From NCBI GenBank assembly GCA_016703325.1, contig JADJCH010000063.1:248001-312000 (forward strand): a DNA stretch of 64,000 bases. Direction: 5' to 3'. The position numbers were made by a program, and so were the translations under genes. How positions within the stretch are numbered: the stretch's first letter is position 1; each line of letters begins with the position of its first letter. This stretch comes from Burkholderiales bacterium. Lineage in GTDB: Bacteria > Pseudomonadota > Gammaproteobacteria > Burkholderiales > Burkholderiaceae_C. A model generated the notes under the pieces. That model did no database searches and was not told where the DNA came from. It worked only from the letters and a program-made list of their open reading frames with translations. This document shows, in pieces, positions 25,721-33,857 of this stretch.

Positions 25721-26665
25721 TCAGTGCACGCTGTGGGGGCCCGGTGGCTTGCCGTCGCCCCCCATCGGATCGTTGGCGGCCAGGCCGTCCTCTTCTTCGT
25801 CTTCGGGGGGCAGCGCCCAGAAGAAGCGGTCTGGCACCACCCCGCCCATGCCGGGGCGGAAGCCCGCGTCCAGCGACTGGTCGAGGAAAGCCAGCGCCTC
25901 CGATACCGCCAGGTGCAGCTCCTGCCCGGTGCCCAGCAGCGCCGCCAGCGCCGCGGTGAGGGTGTCGCCCGCGCCGACGAAGGCGGTGTCGAAGCGCTCG
26001 AACTTCTCGCCGGTGATGGCCCCCTGCGGTGAGGCCAGCACGTTGTCGACGAAGTTGTTGGGCAGCTGCACACCGGTCACCAGCACATAGTCCGTGCCGT
26101 GTTCGTGGGCGGCCACGGCCATCTCCCGGGCTGACGGCGGGCGCTCGGCATCCCAGTCGGGCAGCAGGAAGTCGGTGAGCGTCTTCTGGTTGCCCACCAG
26201 CACTTCGGTCTGCGGCAGCACCAGCTCGCGCAGCGCGTCGTGGTAGGCGGTGGCGGCGTCCTCGTCGTCGATCCAGCTCAACTGCGGCAGGTAGGTCACC
26301 AGCGGCACGTCCGGGTAGTCGGACAGGATTTCGGCCACCGCACCCACGGTTTCGGCATTGCCGAGAAAGCCCACCTTCCAGGCGGAGATGGTCAGGTCCT
26401 CCAGCACGCTGCGGGCCTGCTCGACCACCACCTCGTCGTCGATGGGATGGTGATCGAACACCTCGGCGGTGTCGCGCATGACGATGGTGGTGACCACCGG
26501 CAGGGCATGGCCGCCCATCGCGGCGATGGTGGCGATGTCCGCTGCCACGCCACCGGCTCCGGTGCTGTCGCTGGCGTTGAAGCTCATGACGCAGGCCGGC
26601 GACTGCAGCTCTTGTGCGTCGGGCTCAGATTCCTGCGGGGCCGGGTCGGTGGCTTTGGATGTCAT
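25721..26665 (-). CDS. thiD: ThiD-like hydroxymethylpyrimidine/phosphomethylpyrimidine kinase
   Basis: A 314-residue ribokinase-fold protein. It carries SFNASDSTGAGGVAADIATIAAMGGHA, the ThiD substrate-site region, then VKVGFLGN-type and LVGNQKTL segments, and the anion-hole motif FVGAGDTLTAALAALLG near residue 235, where Asp is the catalytic base. The middle part is more divergent than in E. coli ThiD (LPQLSWIDDEDAATAYHDAL), and N- and C-terminal extensions are acidic. It would phosphorylate HMP and HMP-P in thiamine synthesis; other thi genes are absent from the window, so a related kinase activity is possible. The start is ATG at 26665. Confidence 0.82.
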   Translation of the reverse strand: MTSKATDPAPQESEPDAQELQSPACVMSFNASDSTGAGGVAADIATIAAMGGHALPVVTTIVMRDTAEVFDHHPIDDEVVVEQARSVLEDLTISAWKVGFLGNAETVGAVAEILSDYPDVPLVTYLPQLSWIDDEDAATAYHDALRELVLPQTEVLVGNQKTLTDFLLPDWDAERPPSAREMAVAAHEHGTDYVLVTGVQLPNNFVDNVLASPQGAITGEKFERFDTAFVGAGDTLTAALAALLGTGQELHLAVSEALAFLDQSLDAGFRPGMGGVVPDRFFWALPPEDEEEDGLAANDPMGGDGKPPGPHSVH

Positions 26666-26810
26666 GGAAAGGTCCGGAGGAACCTGTGACCGACCGCTTG
26701 GCGGACGACCCTGCGCGCCACGCCCCGCGGCCGGCCGCAAAGCTCGAGAAGTTTCTGAGGAATGTCGTGTAGGTGCTCACGCCCCCGGCTCTTGCACCCA
26801 GGGGCACTCG

Positions 26811-26832
26811 CTACAATCGTTCTTCATTGTAG
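26811..26832. promoter_or_regulatory. Palindrome overlapping a -10-like TACAAT before rubredoxin
   Basis: CTACAAT and ATTGTAG form a perfect 7-bp inverted repeat separated by eight bases. The left arm contains TACAAT, a good sigma-70 -10 box for the rubredoxin gene that starts 18 bases after the repeat. TTGCAC lies 14 bases upstream of it, a short spacing for a -35. The symmetry is compatible with an operator or an early-RNA hairpin. Confidence 0.45.
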
Positions 26833-26849
26833 ACAAGTGATCTTCCGTC

Positions 26850-27032
26850 GTGACGAGTGCTGCTGCTCCCCAAACCTGGATGTGTCTGATCTGCGGCTGG
26901 ATCTACGACGAGGCGGCAGGATCGCCCGAGGACGGCCTTCCTCCGGGCACCGCCTGGGCAGACGTACCGATGAACTGGGTCTGCCCGGAGTGCGGCGCGC
27001 GCAAGGAAGACTTCGAGATGGTGCCGGTGTGA
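26850..27032 (+). CDS. Rubredoxin
   Basis: A 60-residue one-iron electron carrier. The two iron-binding CxxC pairs are CLICGWIYDEAAG and CPECGARKEDFE, with the hydrophobic core DVPMNWVC between them. The start is GTG at 26850. Stand-alone rubredoxins pass electrons to alkane hydroxylases, superoxide reductases or act in oxidative stress; no partner is adjacent. In Burkholderiales it commonly sits between hemL/thiD and the pil chemosensory genes, as here. It may be the first gene of the pilGHIJL transcript, with a gap of 72 bases. Confidence 0.96.
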   Translation: MTSAAAPQTWMCLICGWIYDEAAGSPEDGLPPGTAWADVPMNWVCPECGARKEDFEMVPV

Positions 27033-27104
27033 GGTTCGCCGCGGCGAACTGCACCGGTTGATCCCTATTGCATTTGCAGCAACTGCAACAAGGCAGCGGT
27101 CATC

Positions 27105-27524
27105 GTGGAAACAGCGACTCCCCCCGTGGCGACCGGCTTCGGCACCCAGGTGCCGGCACGCATCCTGGTGATCGACGACAGCAACACCATCCGGCGCAGC
27201 GCCGAGATCTTCCTCAAGCAGGGCGGCTGCGAGGTGGTGCTGGCCGAGGACGGCTTCGACGCCCTGGCCAAGGTCAGCGATCACCGGCCGGACCTGATCT
27301 TCTGCGACATCCTGATGCCGCGGCTGGACGGCTACCAGACCTGCGCCATCATCAAGCGCAACCCCCAGTTCGCCAGCGTGCCGGTGATCATGCTGTCGTC
27401 CAAGGACGGCCTGTTCGACAAGGCGCGCGGGCGCATGGTGGGCTCCGAGGACTACCTGACCAAGCCCTTCACCAAGGACCAGCTGCTGCGCGCGGTACAG
27501 CAGTACTGCCGGGTGAACGGCTGA
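27105..27524 (+). CDS. pilG: Twitching motility response regulator PilG
   Basis: A 139-residue single receiver domain with an extra N-terminal segment of about 17 residues. The acid pocket is IDD (residues 24-25), the phospho-acceptor is Asp68 in FCDILMPRLDG, the Thr/Ser switch is in MLSSKDG and the conserved Lys in TKPFTKDQ. In Pseudomonas PilG relays signal from the Chp kinase to type IV pilus extension. The start is GTG at 27105. First of five chemosensory genes in order pilG-H-I-J-L. Confidence 0.92.
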   Translation: METATPPVATGFGTQVPARILVIDDSNTIRRSAEIFLKQGGCEVVLAEDGFDALAKVSDHRPDLIFCDILMPRLDGYQTCAIIKRNPQFASVPVIMLSSKDGLFDKARGRMVGSEDYLTKPFTKDQLLRAVQQYCRVNG

Positions 27525-27542
27525 TGGCCCGACGGAACTGAC

Positions 27543-27908
27543 ATGGCCATCCACAACATCCTGGTGGTCGACGACTCGAAGACCGAACTGCATTTCCTGG
27601 CGGGTGTCCTCAGCCGACAGGGCTTTCGGGTGCGCACCGCCGAAAACGGCAACGAGGCCCTGCGCCGCATTGCCGAGGAAAAACCCGACCTCATCCTGAT
27701 GGATGTGGTGATGCCCGGTCTCAACGGGTTTCAGTTGACACGGACGATTACACGCGACCCGCAGTACGCTGACGTGCCGGTGATCATGTGCACCAGCAAG
27801 AATCAGGAAACCGACAAGGTGTGGGGCATGCGACAGGGTGCAAGAGACTACGTGGTCAAGCCGGTGGACCCGGACGAGCTGGTTCAGAAGATCCGGGCCT
27901 TCGGCTGA
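27543..27908 (+). CDS. pilH: Twitching motility response regulator PilH
   Basis: A 121-residue receiver domain: VVDDSKTE, phospho-acceptor Asp54 in LMDVVMPGLNGFQLT, MCTSKNQETDKVWGMRQGA and VKPVDPDEL. The GMRQGARDYVVKPV stretch is typical of PilH. It acts with the Chp kinase to tune pilus retraction or drain phosphate. It begins 18 bases after pilG and is followed 15 bases later by pilI. Confidence 0.92.
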   Translation: MAIHNILVVDDSKTELHFLAGVLSRQGFRVRTAENGNEALRRIAEEKPDLILMDVVMPGLNGFQLTRTITRDPQYADVPVIMCTSKNQETDKVWGMRQGARDYVVKPVDPDELVQKIRAFG

Positions 27909-27923
27909 AGACGGGCAGCGCCG

Positions 27924-28454
27924 ATGGCCAACAAGGAAGCCCTGCGTGAACTGCAGGGGCGTCTCGCAGAGCGCCTGCAGGAGGCCCGCGAGCTGGAACA
28001 GATGATGGGTTGGCTCGCGGTGGAAGCCGCGGGCTACCCCTTCATCCTGCCGCTCACCGAGGCCGGAGAGATCTTTCAGCCCAGCACGCTGCTGGAGGTG
28101 CCGCACACCCGTCCCTGGTTCCTCGGCGTGGCCAACCTGCGCGGTGCCTTGACGGGTGTGGTGGACCTGGCCGGTTTCCTGGGCCTGCGCGAGCGGGTGC
28201 CCGCTGCGGTGCGGGAACAGGCCCGGTTGGTGGCCTTCAACACCGGCCTGGACATCAACGCGGCCCTGCTGGTCGACCGCCTGGCCGGCCTGCGCAACGC
28301 CGACCAGTTGCAGCCCGAGCCTCCACCCAACGAACCCCTGCCGGCCTTCGCCGGGCTGCGCTGCCGCGACGATTCGGGCCGCGTGTGGCAGGAGCTGCGC
28401 CTGTCGGCCCTGGCACGTGACGAACGCTTTCTGCGGATGGGCCAGGATGTCTAG
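27924..28454 (+). CDS. pilI: CheW-like adaptor PilI
   Basis: A 176-residue CheW-domain protein linking the receptor PilJ to the kinase PilL. It opens with a helical stretch (LQGRLAERLQEARELEQM), then the CheW fold: YPFILPLTEAGEIFQP, TLLEVPHTRPWFLGVANLRGAL, TGVVDLAGFLGL and NAALLVDRLAGLRN. Soluble and cytoplasmic. Position between pilH and pilJ confirms the role. Confidence 0.92.
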   Translation: MANKEALRELQGRLAERLQEARELEQMMGWLAVEAAGYPFILPLTEAGEIFQPSTLLEVPHTRPWFLGVANLRGALTGVVDLAGFLGLRERVPAAVREQARLVAFNTGLDINAALLVDRLAGLRNADQLQPEPPPNEPLPAFAGLRCRDDSGRVWQELRLSALARDERFLRMGQDV

Positions 28455-28544
28455 CTGTCCCCCCTCCTCCCGGCCCGGTGCCTGCCCTGACGGGTTCGAC
28501 CGCCCTTCGATGCCGGACGCCGGCCCCATGCTCCCGAGGCGCAG

Positions 28545-30857
28545 ATGAAGCTGCTCGATCGATTCAAGGACAAGCCGGACGCCGCGCGACAGGGCGACAG
28601 CAGTGAAGAGGCGCTGTACCTGGACGCGCTGGCCGACCTGGACGACCCGCGCCAGGGGCCGGTGACGGTGCAGGATCCCTCCCTGCGCACCACGATGGCC
28701 AGCACCGAGAGCCCGTCGATCATCAGCGAGGCAGCGCCGTCGGACTCGGCTCCTGCTTACCTGCAGTCGCGTGTGGCGCCGCTGGACCCCCTGCGGGGCA
28801 TGGACGGCATCGCGGGAGCCCGCATGCCGCTGATCGGTCAGCTCACCAGCGATCGTCAGCAGAAGGTGCTGGTCGCGGTGCTGGCGCTGGGTGTCTTCGG
28901 GCTGGTGCTGGCCTCGGTGCTGGCGGTGCGCACGGCCGGCGGCAGCGCCACCCGGGTGGGCTCGACCGGCCAGGCCCTGATGGAGACACAGCGCCTGTCC
29001 AAGGCCGCACTGTTGGCCGTCACCGGGCAGGCGGCTGCTTTTTTGGAAGTGCGCGAGTCCTCCCGCGAACTGGCCGCCCATGTGCGCCACCTGCACAGCG
29101 GCAGTGCCGAACTGGGCTCACAGGGTCTGCTGGAACCCCTGCTGCCGGTGGTGGAGCGCACCGACAAGGGTGCCCGCACCCTGGCCGAACAGGAGAAGCT
29201 GCTCACCGAAGTCGGCAACGCGCTGCGCCGCATCGAGGCCCAGGTGCCGCCGATGCAGGAGGCCGCCGAAGCGGTGGCCGCCGTCAAGGTGCAGCAGGAT
29301 GCCCTGCCGGCCGAGGTGGCTGCGGCCGAACGGCTGGTCACGCTGACCCAGCGCATCGGCCGTTCCACCGCGCTGGCCCAGAGTCACCAGGGCATCGCAC
29401 CCGACGCGGTGTTCCAGCTCGGCAAGGACCTCAACACCTTCCGCGAACTGGCCCAGGGCCTGCTTGACGGGCATGGGGAGCTGCGCCTGACTGCCACCCG
29501 TGATCCGGCCACGCGGGAACGGCTGCAGACCCTGCTGAAGATCCAGGACGGGCTGCGCAACCAGTCCGGCGCCATCGTCGGCCGGCTGGACGGCCTGGTT
29601 GCCGCGCGGGAAGCCCAGACGACGCTGATTGCCGATGCCGAAACCCTGCGCAAGTCCCTGGCCCAGATGCAGGACGGCCAGACCGTGGCCGGCGGCCTGG
29701 GCTGGTTCAACCTGCTTCTGATCGGTATGGCCCTGCTGCTCACCACCGTGGGTGCAGCCGGTCTGCTGCGGGTGTTCACCCACGAGCACCGCAAACGCGC
29801 CGCCGTGGCCGATGCCCAGCGCCACGAGGCCGAACGCCAGGAGCGCGAGGCCAAACGCATCAACGACGCCAACCAGGCCGCCATCCTGCGGCTGATGAAC
29901 GAGCTGCAGTCGGTGGCCGAAGGGGACCTGACCCAGCAGGCCACCGTGACGGAGGACATCACCGGCGCCATTGCGGACTCGGTCAACTACACCGTGGAGG
30001 AGTTGCGCACCCTGGTGGCCCAGGTGCAGGGCACGGTGGCGCGGGTGACCGACACCACCCAGCAGGTGGAAGCCACCTCCACCGAGCTGCTGGCCGCCTC
30101 GGACGAGCAGCTGCGCGAGATCCGCGACACCGGCGAGGCGGTGCTGCAGATGGCCGGGCGCATCCAGCGCGTCTCCGGGCAGGCCCAGCAGTCGGCCGAG
30201 GTGGCGCGCGACTCCCTGACCGCCGCCCACTCCGGCCTGACCGCGGTGCGCGACACCATCAGCGGCATGAACACCCTCCGCGAACAGATCCAGGAAACCT
30301 CCAAACGCATCAAGCGCCTGGGCGAGTCCTCGCAGGAGATCGGCGAGATCACCGAGCTGATCTCCGACATCACCGAACAGACCAACGTGCTGGCGCTCAA
30401 CGCCGCCATCCAGGCCGCCTCCGCCGGGGAGGCCGGGCGCGGCTTCTCGGTGGTGGCCGAGGAGGTGCAGCGCCTGGCCGAACGCTCCGGGGACGCCACA
30501 CGGGCGATTGCCGTGCTGGTCAAGACCATCCAGACCGACACCGCCGATGCGGTGGCAGCCATGGAGCGCTCCACCCAGGGTGTGGTCGAGGGCGCCCGGC
30601 TGTCGGACAACGCCGGCACCGCGCTGGCCGAAATCGACCGCGTCTCGCGCCAGCTGGCCGAGCTGATCGAGCAGATCTCCGCCCAGGCTCGCCGCGAGGC
30701 CGACTCGGCCACCGTGGTGGCACAGAACATCCAGCACATCTTCGCCGTGACCGAACAGACCGGCGAAGGCACCCGCTCCACCGCTCAGCTGGTGCGCCAG
30801 CTCTCACGCACTGCCGAAGAATTGCGCCAGTCGGTGGCGCGGTTCAAGATCGCCTGA
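28545..30857 (+). CDS. pilJ: Methyl-accepting chemotaxis protein PilJ
   Basis: A 770-residue receptor for surface and pilus signals. Residues 1-100 are cytoplasmic and variable. A first membrane helix lies near 105-127 (VLVAVLALGVFGLVLASVLAV), followed by a long periplasmic PilJ sensor domain, a second helix near 386-408 (WFNLLLIGMALLLTTVGAAGLL), a HAMP-like linker and the signalling domain. The hairpin tip reads EITELISDITEQTNVLALNAAIQAASAGEAGRGFSVVA in effect, of which LALNAAIQAA is the hallmark. The long N-terminal extension before the first helix is typical of betaproteobacterial PilJ. Confidence 0.95.
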   Translation: MKLLDRFKDKPDAARQGDSSEEALYLDALADLDDPRQGPVTVQDPSLRTTMASTESPSIISEAAPSDSAPAYLQSRVAPLDPLRGMDGIAGARMPLIGQLTSDRQQKVLVAVLALGVFGLVLASVLAVRTAGGSATRVGSTGQALMETQRLSKAALLAVTGQAAAFLEVRESSRELAAHVRHLHSGSAELGSQGLLEPLLPVVERTDKGARTLAEQEKLLTEVGNALRRIEAQVPPMQEAAEAVAAVKVQQDALPAEVAAAERLVTLTQRIGRSTALAQSHQGIAPDAVFQLGKDLNTFRELAQGLLDGHGELRLTATRDPATRERLQTLLKIQDGLRNQSGAIVGRLDGLVAAREAQTTLIADAETLRKSLAQMQDGQTVAGGLGWFNLLLIGMALLLTTVGAAGLLRVFTHEHRKRAAVADAQRHEAERQEREAKRINDANQAAILRLMNELQSVAEGDLTQQATVTEDITGAIADSVNYTVEELRTLVAQVQGTVARVTDTTQQVEATSTELLAASDEQLREIRDTGEAVLQMAGRIQRVSGQAQQSAEVARDSLTAAHSGLTAVRDTISGMNTLREQIQETSKRIKRLGESSQEIGEITELISDITEQTNVLALNAAIQAASAGEAGRGFSVVAEEVQRLAERSGDATRAIAVLVKTIQTDTADAVAAMERSTQGVVEGARLSDNAGTALAEIDRVSRQLAELIEQISAQARREADSATVVAQNIQHIFAVTEQTGEGTRSTAQLVRQLSRTAEELRQSVARFKIA

Positions 30858-30902
30858 CGCACCGGCCGCCCAGCCTCACCCGCGCTTCGCCCACCCTCCC
30901 GC

Positions 30903-33857
30903 ATGGACCACCCACTCGCAGTGCCCGCCAGCGACGACCTCAGCGCCCTGGCCTGGGTGCACGAGGAATTGCGCAAGACCCTGGAGTCCGCGCACAAGGC
31001 GCTGCGACGCTACCTGCGCGACAGCGAAGCCTCCCGGCACTCCGACCTGGACGATGTCGAGCCCACCGTGCTGCGCTCGGCCCGCCAGCACCTGCACCAG
31101 GGCGTGGGTGCGCTGGAGCTGGTCAACATCCCCGAAGGCGCTGCGCTGCTGCGGGCTGCCGAAGCCTGCGTACAGCGGTTTGTGGCCCGGCCCGGCCGGC
31201 TCGACCCGGCCGGTGTGGAGGCGGTCGAGCGAGCCTCCTTTGCACTGCTCGATTACCTGGCGCGACGCCTGGCGGGCAAACCCGCACCGGCGGTGGCCCT
31301 GTTCGCACAGCTGCGCACGCTGCTGGAGCTCAACGGCGCCGAACGGGTGCACCCGGCCGATCTGTGGAGCCACGACTGGCGCTGGCGCGACATCCCGTCG
31401 TCGCCCCCGCAGGAACCACCCACCACCGCCAGCCTGGCCGCCCTGCAGAGCGACTTCGAGCGCCGGCTGCTGCTGCTGGTGCGCGCCAATGCGCCGGAGG
31501 CCGCCCAGGCCCTCGCCCGCGACTGCGATGCCGTGGCCGCCACCGAAGCCGCCAGCGGCCCCGGGCGTGCCTCACCGGTGACCTTCTGGCGCATCGCCGC
31601 CGCCTTCTTCGAAGCCTGGTCGCTGGGGGCCATCGCTGCGGATGTCTTCGTCAAGCGCACCGCCTCGCGGGTGATGGCGCAGCTGCGCAACCGCGTCAAG
31701 GGTGATGCGCAGGTGTCGGACCGGCTCGCGCAGGACCTGCTGTTCTTCTGTGCCCGCGCGGGTGACGTCGGCTCGGCCGCCCCCCGGCTCGCCGCCCTGC
31801 GAAAGGCCTACCCGCTGGATCCGACCCTGCTGCGGGTGGACTACCTGGAGCCGTTCTACGGACGCTTCGATCCGGCCCACCTCCAGCAGGCGCGCAAGCG
31901 GGTGGCAGCCGCCAAGGAAACCTGGAACGGCGTGGCCGGCCAGGAGCTGCACCGGCTGGACCAGCTGGTCGAGTCCTTCACCCTGGTGGGCGACTCGGTG
32001 CGGCGGCTCTACCCGGCCGGCGAGGCCCTGGCCGGTGCCCTGCTCCACGCCGCGATGCTGACGGCCCGCCAGGCCCGCGCCCCGGCACCGGCCCTGGCCA
32101 TGGAGGTGGCCACCAGCCTGCTGTACCTGGATGCCGCGCTGGAGGAGGCGGAGTTCGATCCGGCCGGCCAACCCAGCCGCTCCGGTCGCCTGGCCGAACG
32201 CATCGAACAGGCCATCAGCGGGAATCCGCCACAGGCGCTGGAGCCCTGGATGGAGGAGCTCTACCGGCGCGTGTCCGACCGGCAGACCATGGGGTCGGTG
32301 GTGCAGGAGCTGCGCAGCGCGCTGTCCGAGGTGGAGCGCCAGACCGATCAGTTCTTCCGCCATCCGCGCGAAAACGCTTTGCTGGCCGGGGTGCCCGGAC
32401 AGCTGGGCGCCATGCGCGGCGTGTTCTCCGTGCTGGGGGTGGACCCGGCGGTGCAGGCCAGCGTGCGCATGCGCGAGGACATCGAGTCCCTGCTGCACGG
32501 CGAAACCGACCCCCACCAGCCGGCGGTGGCCGCAGCCATCCAGCGGCTGGCCGGCAACCTGGGGGCGCTGGGTTTCTTGATCGACATGCTCAGCGTGCAG
32601 CCGCAGATGGCCCGCGCGCTGTTCCGCTTCAATCCGGACAGCGGCCACCTGGCCCCGGTGATGGGCCGCAGTGCGATGGCGCCGGACCTGATCGAACGCG
32701 CCCATGCCATCGCCGACGCGGTGCGCCGCGACGAGCTGCCGCTGCAGGCGGCCTCGGTCGAAATCGACGCCCTGGCCCGCGAGCGCGAGGTCAGCCGCCA
32801 GCCGGTGCTGGCGGCCACCCTGTCGGCTGCGCAGGCCGCCATCGGCACCTCTTCGGCCGGCTCCAGCCACGAACCCACCGACGAGGACGGCAGCCTGCGC
32901 GCCCATGTGGTGCAGGCGCTGGACGACTTCGTGGCCACCGCCAGCCACCCGGTGGGCCTCGAACCGCTGGGCCCGAGCCTGGTGTCGCGGCCGATCCCGC
33001 TGGACCTCGAGTCGCCCGCGCCGGCCTTCCAGCCCACCGGCCTGGAGGGCGACGACGAGATGCGCCAGGTGTTCCTGGACGAATCCGCCGAGGTGCTGCA
33101 ACAGGCCGGCGAGGCGCTGGCTGCGCTGGCGCAAGCCCCCGCGGACCTGCCCCAGATCACCAGCGTGCGCCGCGCCTTCCACACCCTCAAGGGCAGTGCC
33201 CGGATGGTGGGTTTCAGCGCTTTCGGTGAAGCCGCCTGGGCCTGCGAACAGCTGTACAACCACTGGCTGGCCGAACAGACGCCAGCCAGCGCCGACCTGC
33301 GCACCTTCACCGGCGACGCACTGCGGTACTTCAAGGCCTGGGTGGCCGCCATCGCCGCCACCGACGACGAGGCCTTTGCGCCCGAGCCGGTGGTCGCAGC
33401 GGCCGAAGCCCTGCGTCTGGCCGGTGAGCTGATGCGCATCCACCTGCCGGGTGAATTCGCCCCGGCGCTGGTGCTGGATGTGTCCGATGTGGCCGCGCCT
33501 TCACCAGGACTGGACACACTCGACCTGGAGGTTCCGTCCGAATCCGGCACCGCGCCGGTGATGGAGGCGCTGCAGGCCACCCGACCGCTGGAGCTGACAT
33601 CGGCCGAACTGGCCGCCCAGCTGGGCAGCCCGGCCGCCGCCGCACTGGACGCCCTGCCCCTCGGCCCTGCTGGACATCGACCTCGGGCTGGATGCACCCG
33701 CCACCGGAGACCTGCCGGCCGACGACGTCGAGCCGGAGGCCATCGCCACCGCCACCGCCACCTCCAGCACCCCGGTCGATCTGGACCTGGACAGCCTGGC
33801 TGCACCGGATGCCCCCACCCCATCCCCCGCTGCCGAACTGCCGCCGCAGTGGCATGA
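30903..33857 (+). CDS. pilL: Hybrid chemotaxis kinase PilL/ChpA, N-terminal part (frameshifted gene)
   Basis: The first 918 or so codons of a very large CheA-type kinase. It starts MDHPLAVPASDDLSALAWVH with a FimL-like/HPt-like N-terminal region and a long helical section. A clear HPt domain follows: MRQVFLDESAEVLQQAGEAL and then RRAFHTLKGSARMVG, with phospho-acceptor His at about 760 (codon at 33180). After the CCCC run at 33657-33660 this frame turns into Arg/Gly/His-rich nonsense and stops at 33857, while the true protein continues in the next frame. Removing one C joins the two parts without loss. Real mutation, slippage or assembly error all remain possible. Confidence 0.88.
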   Translation: MDHPLAVPASDDLSALAWVHEELRKTLESAHKALRRYLRDSEASRHSDLDDVEPTVLRSARQHLHQGVGALELVNIPEGAALLRAAEACVQRFVARPGRLDPAGVEAVERASFALLDYLARRLAGKPAPAVALFAQLRTLLELNGAERVHPADLWSHDWRWRDIPSSPPQEPPTTASLAALQSDFERRLLLLVRANAPEAAQALARDCDAVAATEAASGPGRASPVTFWRIAAAFFEAWSLGAIAADVFVKRTASRVMAQLRNRVKGDAQVSDRLAQDLLFFCARAGDVGSAAPRLAALRKAYPLDPTLLRVDYLEPFYGRFDPAHLQQARKRVAAAKETWNGVAGQELHRLDQLVESFTLVGDSVRRLYPAGEALAGALLHAAMLTARQARAPAPALAMEVATSLLYLDAALEEAEFDPAGQPSRSGRLAERIEQAISGNPPQALEPWMEELYRRVSDRQTMGSVVQELRSALSEVERQTDQFFRHPRENALLAGVPGQLGAMRGVFSVLGVDPAVQASVRMREDIESLLHGETDPHQPAVAAAIQRLAGNLGALGFLIDMLSVQPQMARALFRFNPDSGHLAPVMGRSAMAPDLIERAHAIADAVRRDELPLQAASVEIDALAREREVSRQPVLAATLSAAQAAIGTSSAGSSHEPTDEDGSLRAHVVQALDDFVATASHPVGLEPLGPSLVSRPIPLDLESPAPAFQPTGLEGDDEMRQVFLDESAEVLQQAGEALAALAQAPADLPQITSVRRAFHTLKGSARMVGFSAFGEAAWACEQLYNHWLAEQTPASADLRTFTGDALRYFKAWVAAIAATDDEAFAPEPVVAAAEALRLAGELMRIHLPGEFAPALVLDVSDVAAPSPGLDTLDLEVPSESGTAPVMEALQATRPLELTSAELAAQLGSPAAAALDALPLGPAGHRPRAGCTRHRRPAGRRRRAGGHRHRHRHLQHPGRSGPGQPGCTGCPHPIPRCRTAAAVA

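Noticed and set aside
27066..27100. Repeats of TTGCA/TGCAA before pilG as an operator
   Set aside because: The arms are short and overlap each other in several alignments; I could not define one consistent symmetric site.
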